A stretch of DNA of 64,000 nt from Anticarsia gemmatalis (lineage: Eukaryota > Arthropoda > Insecta > Lepidoptera > Erebidae): assembly GCF_050436995.1 (NCBI RefSeq), contig NC_134745.1:3100001-3164000 (forward strand). Direction: 5' to 3'. The notes below the pieces were generated by a model, which was not told where the DNA came from, searched no databases, and saw only the letters and a list, made by a program, of their open reading frames with translations. Shown one piece after another: positions 10,063-21,937 of the stretch (position 1 is its first letter; every line of letters begins with the position of its first letter). The position numbers and the translations under genes were made by a program.

Positions 10063-12784
10063 GTAAGCGACATTTCCGACCCACTATGGTAGCCCTTTAT
10101 AATCGAATATATTTATACATGTGTTCGAATAATTATTTTGTATGACATACGAGTAGTTTTAGTTTAAGAAAGGATATAATGTGTGTGATGTGAGTCAGAC
10201 TAATACCTACCATACCATCCATAACATACAAGCCTTCTGTTTTATTGATTCATGAAACACTATAATAAAATAGGTAAATACAATTCAACGCTACTGTATT
10301 AACTACCAAGTTTGCACATGCACCTACGTTTTTTTGGTCAACCGATGAGTGGACTTTGACGTGATAATTTTCCTTACTAAGAATTTCCGTTTAGCCACGA
10401 TGACTGTCAGATATACAATACCTAAGTACACGTCATGTGGATGTACTCATAGTATACAAGAAAACCATATATGGTAAAAAAAAAAGTCTTTGTATCAATG
10501 CATATGAATTATAGGTATCGGTACCAGAAGATTATAATTCGTTTTTAGAAATCTCCTATAAACTAATTTTCTACTTATATCAGACGTTAAATGAAAATTA
10601 CATTCATTAAATAAATCTATTTATCTTTTAAAATTAGTTCTTTCTGTAAAAAAGATTAGACTGATTCGTTTATAAGAACGTACAATTTTTATTTCAAACC
10701 AAACTAAGAAAATACTTAATAGACAACACCAACTACTTTTCATTGTTATAACTTATCAAACTAGTGTCAATATAGGAATGTTAGAACTATGTCAGATCTC
10801 AGGTGCTTTGTTTTTCGGCCTACAAACTATGATATGTTTTCTTTCAACTTGTTGCTAGTAAACAAGAGATAAGTCAGACTTGAGTAAACAAGCAGAATAG
10901 GTAGAAGTCTGTTCAAGTGATAGCTGATAAAGTTTACAGACAAAACACTGCCGTACAAACAACATCACAATTCATTGCTATCTTCAACAATTATAACAAC
11001 ATTTCACTACAGAATAATATTTATACAAAAACTTTTTGTAGATCTTAGCAAATATTTGAATGAGATGGTATTTTTTTCTTGTCGTGTCCACTACCGGTCG
11101 TCGTTGCTCATTCGAATGAGGGAAAACACGAATATATTTCGGTACGTATGCAACAAGTTGAATTACTCATAAAAAAAATCCCGTTCGCAATTTTCCGCAA
11201 TATGTTATTGCTACAAATTTGCCAAAATTAACACAAAATAAATTACTCGTCGCGCCACTTATCTGTTTGAAGTCAGCTGCAGTTTTGCTTAGGTCATATT
11301 TATAAAAAATAGAGGTCGTGGACGGATTAAGAACTATGTATTGTAAAGCTTAGCTACGTAGAAACTAGTTTTGAATTGCAAATATTATAATTGGAGTTAT
11401 AGTCATGAGAATACATTGCTAAATTTACACAATGAAAAAGTAATGATTTTATTATATCAACATTAGTTTAAAATACGAAAGAGTTCTTTCAGTTTTTTAA
11501 AGAATTTATGCTGATATAAGCCGAAAGTTATTTAAATGCTATGAAAATCATAGATCCGTAGGAATACAAATACGTGGTGCATTATGGAACGTACCAATGT
11601 TAGGCAAACACCGCATCAAATACTTGGCAAATAGGACGCAAATCTTTGGCACTGGTGGCAAAGTCACGCCCCCATTTCGTGTGTAACGGGACTAAGATGG
11701 TACTCACTTAATATTTAAATCATACGCACCATTGAAATTGTATGTATTTGAATTGAAATACAATTGATCAGTCAAGCAATGGTTTTGGTGAGTTGCTACA
11801 TTTTCGATTAAATTCAATAGAAATTATATTCAAAGATATCAAAATGAAATTATTGATGAATATAAGTAGTTTATACCTAGTCAATTAGCTATATTCCTGC
11901 CTAGGAAAGGGAAAGTGTCTTTCGAAATATCCTTTCCTTGACGTCATAGTATAATCCGATAGTGTCAGTTCTTTACTATCTCGACATAATAAACGCAAGT
12001 AAAACGGAACAGATAAATAAATTGATCATGTTGATAAGTAGAACGTCTGTGAGTAGCATTTTATCAACTCTATCGTTTGCATAATCGAATCTGAGAAGAG
12101 GGTTGCCCTGTGTATCGGTGTCACTGTTACGTACTATGACGCAAGGTCAATTGGGAATACAGATGTCGATAGATAAACATTAAATTTATTAGCCATCATT
12201 TATATTTGGAGAATAAATTAGCATTTGATATAAATTTTATGCACACAAGAAGTCCGAATCACAGTCATTGTTTTCTAAATATAAGAACTATCGACTTTCC
12301 TAAATATCGATTTCAATTTCTTTAAAATCTAGCAGATTAATCAATAACTATGATTGAATATTCAATGGTTATTTATGCGCATGAACGCGGTACAGGAATA
12401 ATTAAGCAATAAACGCATGCTTCTTTCTCCCTTGCTATATACGGGGCGTGGGAATTTAATTTTTGAATAAATATATTTCAATGGTTTCATTTAGCAGACC
12501 AGCTACTAATTCCTAGAAACATTACCACATCATCAACGAGAAGGAATTATAATAAGTATTTCCTACAACAGAAATGATTAACCCTTGCCTGTAATTAAGT
12601 AACGATTATATAAATTATACATTGTGGTGTTTACAGGAAAGTAAACAAGCAATCAAAGAAACTCAATTAAGGAAAAAGCGGTTACATAGTTCCTATGATG
12701 TAAGCATTAATTTTGCCTTCTACACTCATTAATTAGATATATCTCTTTACGAAATCGAGTGAATGTGTACGAATATATCTTTCG

Positions 12785-12850
12785 CTTCGGTCGGCCTTTG
12801 CGTCGGGGACATCAAGGCCGATTGCCCGGAGAACCGGAAATCGTCAGACA
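12785..12850. other. GC-rich islet, stop-free in several frames
   Basis: About 65 bp near 57% G+C sit in AT-rich DNA. All three plus frames are open across it, and a minus frame reads PVLRAIGLDVPDAKADRSER. No convincing splice pair flanks it, so I cannot choose between exon fragment, old transposon debris and regulatory element. Confidence 0.2.
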
Positions 12851-13245
12851 ATATGGGTCAAGTTTCAAGTTTAATCATAAGATAGGTAGTCAAAAATGAA
12901 TTCAGATGTGGTTACAGATGCAATTTATTCATGTGTCAGATTGCATGATGTGAAAATTGGAAACGGTTTTTTAATATCAATCAAATTACTCAGTAATTGG
13001 GTAGTACCTGTTAAAGTGAGTGTACGGGCAAAGTTCATGGCGTCATTGGTGGGTATAATTAAAAATTATAATTCCACGCTTTTTTAAATTACTCAGAAAA
13101 TGCTGTGATTTAAAAATTTCAATTTAGATATTCTCTTATTTTAGTTCTATCACTGTAAATTAGATTCAAGCAATGATTTACGAACTCCAGATAGATACAA
13201 TGTGTTGGATGTCAACCGTGGTCATTCCTTTTGACACTTAATTAG

Positions 13246-13284
13246 TTTCTCCAACTTTTCTTCTGATATTTTCGTAGGTAAACA
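13246..13284 (+). other. Plus-strand recursive-splice-site-like motif
   Basis: A long pyrimidine-rich tract (13247-13275) ends TTTTCGTAG and is followed at once by GTAAAC, with the junction at 13277/13278. It resembles a ratchet point but the donor half is less good than at 6053. Being on the other strand from that site, both cannot serve the same transcript. Confidence 0.15.
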
Positions 13285-14055
13285 ATCCGAGATAGATTTA
13301 TATTGAAATACGGCTCTTGTAAAGCAGCTGTAACTGTCAATTCCATGAAATTATTTTTCGTATTCAAGTAACGAATAGAAAGTACTGTCAGAACAAAAAA
13401 AGTGACAAGCTAATCTGTTGGCAAATCAGTTGTATAACATGTGATCCACGTAATTCGTGTTTGACGACAATCTCTGGCAAACAGTGATGTCACTGCTTTA
13501 TATAGACTTATGGGCATATTTCGGAATGTAACATTGTAGGTATTTTATTGTTAACAGTGGTTATTTATGCATAAGGAAATGCGGTTAGGGTTACGTTTCC
13601 GTTTAACATAAATGGCGTTGCAAAATTGAGCCATTCGTTGAAGGTATTTCGTTTTATGGCGCATAAAACTTCGATAGGCAGTATATCATCCTACGACGAA
13701 GTACTATCATCGCGACGGTAATGCGACGCAACAAAGTAAAACCGCACTGTATAAGGATTTCAAGGTTTAAAAGTGGGTACCGTACAGGGCAATATCGCCC
13801 CTGTAGTTAAGGTGAAAGATGTGATTTTGTGTGCGTAATACTATTGTTGTGAGTGACGTCAGATCGAGTCCTTGTACGGCTGGGTGCGCCGACGCATCCC
13901 GTGGCTGCGGTTACAACCACTCGGGATAGGTTTCAATGTCGTATGAGATGACGTTAGTGCGTTGTTGCTAAGGGCAAGAATAGGAACTGCAACGGGCAAC
14001 CGGTACTCTACAGAGAATAGAGACTAATGAGTCACCTTTCTCTTTCAATTTTCAG

Positions 14056-14087
14056 TGCAAATATTTGTCTCCTGATGTGATTACTAC
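14056..14087 (+). CDS. Candidate 32-nt microexon
   Basis: A textbook 3' splice site lies upstream: a branch-like ACTAATG near 14023, then TTTCTCTTTCAATTTTCAG ending at 14055. Thirty-two nt later comes a donor TAC|GTGAGTT. Only one frame is open (CKYLSPDVIT). The acceptor is among the strongest in the window; the donor is fair. If the donor is ignored, the frame stops at once (TGA 14089-14091), so a terminal exon is the alternative. No family recognised. Confidence 0.2.
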
Positions 14088-16482
14088 GTGAGTTAATAGA
14101 ATTTGGAAACTAAGTCATATGTAAATATTTTTCACTGACGCTCAGTCATACATGATTTTCTAATATTTCCACGAAGACCCGAGACAATACATTGTAACGA
14201 AAATGGAAGATTCACGATACATTGATTTGTGATGTTGACGAAAGGAATCAAAATTACTTAGGACCCACGACTTGCACAAACCGTCATACATCACGATTCT
14301 TCTAACGACCAGGCTGGGTACAATCGCTCACAATATTGCTTCATAAATAGAAAATTATCCAAGCTGTAACCTCCTTTAATGGAAAGGTAATACTGCCATA
14401 GATCGCACAATTACTATGGTCGGAGAGACAGCCTGTTCGAAATGATGAATTGCGAATTGCGAATCCATGAGGTCACTGCTTTCGTCGGCCATCGAACTCT
14501 CTAGTGGATAGTTACTAGGTAGATTATAACGGGTCACATCATAGTGCCTCTTCACGGGTTACAAGACAGCAAATTACAACAGTTGCGTAGCAATTAGGCC
14601 ATTACTAAAACAAGTCTGTAATTATTGGTAATAGAATGTTTATGTTAAGTACGCGGCTTAAGACTCAAAATGGAACGATGGTTATCGCGACGAAGCAAAG
14701 TGGTGTTTGACGGCATCACGAGTGATGGATGTGTGCACGCAATGTCTCGTTGATTGACAAAAAGTAATTGAAATAATCGTTTATATAAATAGAAAATTCT
14801 CCATTTCCGTCTATTTCGGAATGTTTACGTAACGGCACTATTGAAGGCTTATCGAGGTATTTCAATGAGAACATATTTTTTACAAACGAAAATAACTGTA
14901 GTGTATAAAAGGAAAGTATAACGATATTAACAGTTAATTTTCAATTACTTTTTACGCCTCATCAATTCAGCAGTCGCGAAGTTAAAGTCTATCGCAATTA
15001 AACGTTTATAAGCAATATTGGAAGGTTTTGCAAACGTTTCATTGGAATCGATATAATTTATGAAAATAAACCAATGAAACATTGTACATACTATTAGTCA
15101 AAGCCTTTGTATGTCAGCAGAATGACTGTATTGCGACACCGCACAATATAAATGTTGGGTCAGGTATTTAATTGGTTCAACCCCAGCAGGGTGGCAAGTG
15201 GGGCGCGTAAATAGCTGTAGGGGATATCAATGGGAACCCGTACATATGTTACTGTAGTTTCTCTATTTATATCTTGCAATTCAGGACTATTCCTTATTTA
15301 CTTGTTAACATATTTACTATTACTATTCATATCTTTGACATATTCGTGAAATGTTATAAATTATAATTATGATGAATGTTTTTTCTTAAAAGTCTGGAGT
15401 CAATATCTGTCTGCCTCTCTGTCAAGTCTGAATTCAGGGTGCTCTACTATAAAATGCACGATCGAGAACACATGGAAACTGCATCATAGCGTAAAGTTAT
15501 CCTTATAGTGACGCAATTCTAATTGATATGCGGCTCCCGAGCACGTGTATCGACCACATGTATAAGGCAAAAGTGCTGCTATTATTTTTCTGCATTTTAT
15601 TCACATATGGTAGTAATGTTTTATTAATTGCTCTTTTATAATGCATGGCACAGTTATGTAGCAATCCTTGCATTATTGTAATCATTTGTAAGGTATTTAA
15701 GCTGTCATTGTGATTGGATTATTCTAAAAATGGCAGGTTACTGCATTTCCTTATTAAGTGTTCATGATTGACGGATGTTGGTTGTAAAGTTTAAACCATT
15801 TAGTCTACAGCGCAATGTTGTACGATAAACACGTTTTTAATCAGGCAATATTTTCAATAATTACACATCACCTATTCTTGGACCTAACAGGTACCTATAA
15901 TATCTATGTCGTTGTCATGAACTAGAAAAAGCTTCACTTACGTATAACGTGACTCTAACACGATTCTTAAATGCCATTTCTATCGATATCCTCCCAACCT
16001 TTGACTCATAACCAAGCTGAAGTCCTTCAGCGTCCCACTGCGTCCCAATTCAATTAAATACTCTTTTGACACGCGAATGTCACTTTAATGTTCAGTAAAA
16101 CTTCGTATTTTTACGATGCCGTTTTTATTATCTTGCTTAATAAAGTATTACGGCTTAAATAAAGTATTCCAGATTTTGTTTGTTCATTGTTTTCGAGAAA
16201 ATATAAACCGGGCTAATTCGACTGCCACAAAAAAATAATGTTCATAATATTCTGTGTTTGTTATAAAAGTTGTTTGATCAACATGCCTGTGCTTCATCAA
16301 TCATTTCAGCCGTAAACTGACTGCAGCCACATCGTGCAGAAATAGATGTTATTTTCCACCCCAGTACCGCACGCTCGTTAGCTTGAGCAACAACAGTTGT
16401 TTGAAGTCCTTTCAACCCTAACATTATGAACAGCTACTTGGGTTCCAAACAACACTTTTTTGCGGTAACGTGCAAACGCGAG
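14088..16482. other. Non-coding stretch
   Basis: Mostly AT-rich with no gene or repeat that I can support. It contains a perfect DRE-type octamer TATCGATA (15981-15988), TTACGTAA (14825-14832), and a good 3' splice-site signal at 16308-16309 followed by about 36 open codons to a stop, with no supporting downstream feature. Confidence 0.45.
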
Positions 16483-16520
16483 GTGGTGTAACTCGCGCTT
16501 CGAGTACAAGTTAACACCAC
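16483..16520. repeat. Inverted repeat GTGGTGTAACT / AGTTAACACCAC
   Basis: Arms of 11 and 12 nt (16483-16493, 16509-16520) are complementary apart from a one-base bulge and enclose a 15-nt loop rich in CG. Too short for a miRNA precursor. It may be a paired factor-binding site or chance. Confidence 0.25.
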
Positions 16521-18753
16521 AATAATTGCTCACTTTTCTCGACGAGCTTAAACGCTCCGGCGAGAGAATTCAACCCGAAGATTACTGGTGAATTATGGTA
16601 ACGATTACGTACACATTTGCGGGTACTTTATAGCGCACTTGGGAACCTTTTCACTGTCAAATCACGAGACTTAAGTCGGATACGGGAGATATATTTGTTC
16701 AATAAGAATACTGGATATATTGAGAAGATGCTCGTCAACTTTATTTACCAAATTAAATCGAAGGCTCGATACTGTGAGTGAATGAGAGTATCAATTTAAT
16801 ATTCATCGTTCATGTTGCGAAATGGGGACTGAAGGATCTTTTGATATGTATGAACACATCAATTTATTAAATTGATTTGGTCGGTGATTGATATTGGGTA
16901 TGCATATTCAAATGAAGCTCGATGCATTATTTATTAAATCGAATAGTATTAAGTAAACGGCTGTGTTGCATGCAATTTGTATTGAGTTTAAACAAGATTT
17001 ATATCTGACAAGAACAGTAGTGCGTCTAAAAATAGAAATTATTTAGCTAATTCAAGATCAATATGTAAATCTGAGTGCTCGTTTACATTGACAACTTCGT
17101 TTTAAGGTCTAAACTGCGTACGTGATAAAATATATAACACCCACGCCGATATTCAAAGCAGACATGCTTCTGCAATATTTATATGTTCTATTATTTCAAA
17201 TGAGTCATGAACTCCATATTTGATTTGAGATTTGATGTTTAAGTACCATTATATTCGTGTTAGTTATTAATCTAACACCTGAAGAGTTATAAAAAGTTTG
17301 CGTTTTTTGTGTTTGGACTTCAAATAAGTTAAGGTGCTGGCTAAAAATATAAAGACAAATAATACGGTTAGGAAAAAAAACGTTTGCAATAAGTGTTATC
17401 CGTTCATTATATCATCACGAACGTTATTATAAGAGATGTTATTTACACTGATGATTTATATTTATTTGTTAAATTTTCGGATAGACTTTAATGTGACTGT
17501 GACTAAGATCATCACAACTACCAAGCTTCTTTCCTCGTAGTATTTAGTTACAATAAAGACGTCCTACGATTTACTATCACAAAGTAAACATTATACCTTT
17601 CAATTCATATCTTGACCAAAACATAAAATACATTGTATTCGTATGAAACCGTAAACACCTAAATTCAACTGAAAAACAAACCACACGTCACGACTTTCTT
17701 AATTGAACTACATAAATCATTTTACGACACTGTCGATACAATGTTGCTTGCAAGTTTTACGTTCGCAGCGGTGTGAGCGTCGGACCACGGGTACCCTTGC
17801 CATGACATCTAAATGTACAAGTCAATAACCTGGCACAAAAAATCTACAATAACTACACACTGAAAAGCCGCGCACTATTCTGAGAGCATGACGTAAGCTT
17901 CGTGGCAGCATTATGAAGTTGAAATTACAAGATGATCAGCACATATAGTTTTTGGGATGGGGCATGTGAATGCATGATCATTTATCGTAATGATTCAACG
18001 TCGTTAGGAGATAATGACATGAAGGTTTATAAATGCTCGTGTATGTTTTCGGCTCATACCGGGGATGGTAATTTTATTTAAAGTTTTTTTGTGTACATTT
18101 TGCCATGTTCTTTGAGCTTTATGATGGTTAATATCCAGTCTACATGGGGCTAATTGCTAGTATCATTTGTCACTAAGGACGTCAGTGTTATAGTAATTCT
18201 AATCATGTTGTAAACAGTTGCAGTATTGCATTTTCCTGGTTCAGAGTCGAATGTTATCATTATGGACTTTGTGACGGGAAAACGTAGCAATTAACCAATT
18301 ATTATTTAACCAGCGTTTTAAGCGTTTCTTATAATGAGAATAACTACCAGTCGCGTTACTTTGGGTTGCTTATAAATAATTGAAAAAGTGGGCACTTAGA
18401 ATTAAGTAATTACTAATTATAAACAAAATGTATTACAGTCTACTACACTGAACTTGACAAAGGTAGGTTACTATAAATATACTACCTACTAAGTAGGATA
18501 TTGTTTGCCAATATTTTAGCATTCATATGTCAATTATGCGAAGATTAAGCGAGACCCTCGAATCAATTATCCAAACAAACAGAAATAACTTCAAAAACCG
18601 TTTCAAATCAAGATCGTAACCGTACATACATTAAATATTTGCAATAAGACTGCAAAGATCAAGGCTATCGAACAAAAAACACACAGCAACTATCGATCGA
18701 CTGTCGCAGTTCGTGTATTGATTTTTATTTGTAATCAAACAGACAAGCGGTAA

Positions 18754-18785
18754 ATTGTCACATGTAGATGATATCATGTGACAAT
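18754..18785. repeat. Perfect 11-bp hairpin
   Basis: ATTGTCACATG (18754-18764) and its exact complement CATGTGACAAT (18775-18785) flank a 10-nt loop. CACATG/CATGTG are E-box-like. It may be a dyad binding site; too short for a small-RNA precursor. Confidence 0.35.
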
Positions 18786-19766
18786 GACTATTATATATCC
18801 CACGCGATGTAAAGTAATAAATCGTGTAGTAATTTATCGATTTATATGATAAATTATGGCTTTAGTAAATAGTGAACTATTTGAGTGACGCTTACTATTC
18901 TTGGGTGGTAGAATGTAGCTATAAAGGCAATTCGTAAATATTATTTTTTTGGTAATATATTACTGATAGTAACTTAAATTAAAATATGTCTGCTTTAGTG
19001 ATTTGAGGTGAACTAACCGCATGTCCTAGTTGGAGGTCTTCGGGCGGCATGAACAGTCCTAAGACAAGGTAATCAACACGAAATAATTGACACTTCCTAC
19101 TCAACATTTAATTTAGTAATAATTATATAGTGGTTAGATTTACGATAGTTTATCATTAAATTTTATTTATAACTGATCGTTATCGAGCAGGGAAATAGTT
19201 TAAAGCCTATTTAATTTAGAAATCTGCATAAACCACTTAGGGCGTTCATATATTTCGAAAAGGAACTTTCTTTCTGCTTTGATATATGTTTCCTTTAATT
19301 ATTTCAGACGTAAATTCTGTTTCCTAAAACTCCTAAACTGTTAGTGCATTTTGTTGGTTGTCAGAATTTTTTATGTTAACGCATATGACCACTCGTAAAT
19401 CATTCGACACACATTCTAGATTATAGAAATTTTCCTACACATTGTTATGCCTAACAATAAAATAGTCTATTAGACTATCCTGAATTAATTAAGACTAAGT
19501 GTCTTTCTAATCATGCAGCATAGTATGCAAACTTTAATCCTACGCACACACAGCCGGCAGCTGAATAAAAGCATTTTCTTTGATTTTGCCTTGCTTATAG
19601 ATATCCAGCCACCGCCTGCCAACTGTAACACCATACAATTGTGTACAAGTTAGCAGATTTTTTAATTCTTTGCTGGTATAGTTCCTTGTAATGTAATAAG
19701 TTTGTACAAATATTTAAAAACTGGTAACAGTTCCTAAGTCTTTGCGTTAGACTACAATGAATACGG

Positions 19767-19790
19767 AACAAGTGTATAGGAACACTTGTT
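19767..19790. repeat. Perfect 9-bp hairpin AACAAGTGT / ACACTTGTT
   Basis: Exact inverted repeat with a 6-nt spacer (ATAGGA). CACTTG/CAAGTG is an E-box-like core, giving a dyad-symmetric arrangement. Function unknown. Confidence 0.35.
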
Positions 19791-20866
19791 TTATAATTAA
19801 GATTTCAAATCATATTTCCCTACAAGCAAACTGAGTATGAAACAGCTACAAAAGCAATATAGTTGACTGCGATTCTAACACTTTTCTAGATCTCACGTCG
19901 AGATAACGACCAAGTTATTGATATTCAAAACATGGAGTTTTCGTATACGCGTGCCTGGCTTTGACGTCTCTCTTGATTGTATCATTGATTTGTATAACAC
20001 CGAAATACTTAAATTAATTTTCTTGTCAATGTCTTAAAGTCCCAAAACACGTATCGAACATACTCATTTTGATCTTATCAAGCCTTCGTACCTGTCAGAG
20101 ACTCTTGTATCTCATTTGTATATTTAGTTTTTCATAAACATATTTTTTGCGAAGTACTTTGGGTTATTTTTAAACCTGCTTCAATTGCTACGTTTGTTAT
20201 GGCGTTGTTATTATCTGTACCCTCATTAATCAAACATTGGTAGCTAATAAACTGTTCTTATTGAAACCCGAGTGGGACAGGACGGCAGGTACAAAAGCGT
20301 CCAATAACAAACATCATAGTTTTATTTAGGCCTGACGTCAACCGGTTGCTGACAGGAAAACGCGATACGTATGACTTTGACATTGTAATGTTTAGCGCGA
20401 TCATTAAACTTAATTTCCTTTTTGAATTATTTATAAACTCCTTTATTTCAGCTATTGGCAGCGCAATAACGATCCTCAGCTTCATTTGCAGATTATGATA
20501 AATTGGCGTATTATTCACTAAGATGCGCAGCTGTAGGAAAAAATAATCAACCTTCGAACAGGATACAAAAACTATGGGGTAAAAACATACACACAATATT
20601 CAAACATACAGCAGAGAAATACAAAACAAACAGCACAAAAAGTTGTCTACCACCAATAAAAAAACACTCAGGCAGGCAAGCATGCACACAGGAACGTTGT
20701 ATGGCGTTCTAACAGTACAACAAAAAATTGCAATGACCGTGACCCACATATAATTACAGTACACAAATGTAACCAACACCTTTACGAATGGAACACTAGC
20801 ATTGTTGTTGTTATTGTATGATAATATAATATCAGTGAATAGTATAAATTGAAATGTCAACGCTAG

Positions 20867-21133
20867 TATTCCATGTTGAACAAAAAACAGGCACAGCCAG
20901 AGAAGCCAAACGTTCCGAGCGTGGAGCGCGTCTACCTGGAGTGTTGCTGCCTCTCGGAGGGCGGCGGGGAGGGCGCGCGAGATGAGGTCGTCGTCTGGTC
21001 CCGCGAGTCAGCCGTCGCCGCGGGGCTGCCTGCGCCGCTGCCGCCCAGCGCCAGCGCCAGCCCGCTGATGCTGCCGACACATGACCACGTCACCAGAGCC
21101 CTAGCGTCCAACGCCCACAGTACACAGACCTAG
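20867..21133 (+). CDS. 3'-terminal coding exon of an unidentified gene
   Basis: An open frame runs from just after an in-frame TAG (20864-20866) to TAG at 21131-21133. From about 20910 the G+C content jumps and roughly 85% of codons end in G or C by my count; first and second positions do not. That periodicity marks this plus frame and not the antisense ORF 20832-21080. The peptide contains VPSVERVYLECCCLSEGGGE, then a Pro/Ala/Ser-rich stretch, and ends NAHSTQT. No membrane segment or known domain. The 5' limit is uncertain: possible acceptor AGs lie at 20865-20866, 20889-20890 and about 20896, none with a good pyrimidine tract. ATG 20873 could also start a short protein. AATAAA occurs at 21602-21607 and 21648. 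Upstream exons were not found, so the gene is unidentified. Confidence 0.55.
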   Translation, partial: YSMLNKKQAQPEKPNVPSVERVYLECCCLSEGGGEGARDEVVVWSRESAVAAGLPAPLPPSASASPLMLPTHDHVTRALASNAHSTQT

Positions 21134-21601
21134 CTGCTCCAACCTTCCCTCCGACTTTACTTACACGACGCAAACACACAGAACATCAATACTAATCTAG
21201 GGTTAGAAACATTCAGTGAAACCTTGGAGCAGATAAGCCAAAGCTAATATTCATACTAGGATTCATAATCTCTAACAATGTTACTATTCTATTCATGATT
21301 ATCTCAGTAACTAACGTTGTTATATCAAATTCCCTATAGATGATATCCCGCCAAGTTTCATTATAGATATACTAAAGATGCCTCTGTAACTCTATCGTGT
21401 TTGTATAATTTGTTATAGGACTACAAACAGCCGAGCGAAGCAGAGCATTCTCAGCGGGGTGAAGATACATAAGCAGTGATGTTTAGTTAGTGGCAAGGCA
21501 ACGGGAGTGTCAGTCATAATAAAGGTATTTATTGGCAAGCAAGCATTCCGCACGCAATCTGTTATAGATGCACCGTCGACGATGACAATGTTATCATATA
21601 C

Positions 21602-21607
21602 AATAAA
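21602..21607 (+). terminator. Candidate poly(A) signal AATAAA
   Basis: First convincing AATAAA downstream of the stop codon at 21131-21133 (about 470 bp), with a second at about 21648. It would give a 3'UTR of ordinary length for the 20867-21133 exon. AATAAA is frequent in AT-rich DNA, so support is positional only. Confidence 0.2.
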
Positions 21608-21776
21608 GTTCATTCATAGATGAAGATCCATCCATCAAGACATAACAATAAATGTATCGGCTGCAATATTAATTGGACAGTGTCCATCTATTGCAATCGA
21701 AATTAATTAAAGTACTGAGGCCGGGAGAACAAAGAGTTGTCTAGACGGTTAGCGATACAACAATGAAATAAATCAG

Positions 21777-21937
21777 CCGGGCCTTAATAGTGGTCAGAGT
21801 GAATAATAGTAATAACGATTGTGATGCCAATCATGGAGTCGAGGAAGATAAGCGTCAAGAGGAAATCGCCGAAGGATCAGTCACGAAGCTAAGAAGTGGG
21901 CGAGAACAGACAATTAGCTGCGCCGTTCACGTCAGCG
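21777..21937 (+). CDS. Tentative 161-nt coding exon
   Basis: One plus frame is open from an acceptor-like AATAAATCAG (ends 21776) through to a donor-like AGCG|GTAAAG at 21938. The segment is GC-richer than its flanks and reads as a charged peptide, for example GVEEDKRQEEIAEGSVTKLR. It begins at phase 2 and ends at phase 1, with no in-frame ATG. The acceptor lacks a pyrimidine tract. It lies 640 bp beyond the terminal exon at 20867-21133, so it would belong to another transcript or isoform. A competing ATG frame at 21833 stops after 19 codons. Confidence 0.13.

Larger units (their letters stand above)
8742..13245. other. AT-rich non-coding stretch with isolated splice-like signals
   Basis: No recognisable gene or repeat. 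It includes the very small first-exon-like unit at 10036-10062, a GC islet at 12785-12850 and a CRE octamer at 11939-11946. ORFs of 63-68 codons are treated as chance. Confidence 0.5.
16521..20451. other. AT-rich non-coding stretch
   Basis: No gene or known repeat. Two small perfect hairpins (18754-18785, 19767-19790) lie here. Strong acceptor-like tracts end at 19307 (TTTAATTATTTCAG) and 20451 (CTCCTTTATTTCAG), but the frames after them close within about 25 codons and no good donor follows. The 112-codon minus ORF at 20258-20596 has no domain signal and is treated as chance. Confidence 0.45.

Noticed and set aside
20452..20520. Strong acceptor tract at 20451 followed by an open frame of about 22 codons
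   Set aside because: No usable donor before the stop and no codon bias; it does not connect to the 20867 exon in any obvious way.
20832..21080. 82-codon minus-strand ORF rich in Arg, Pro and Ala
   Set aside because: Antisense shadow of the GC-rich plus-strand exon: its third positions fall on the second positions of the plus frame, so the codon bias belongs to the plus strand.
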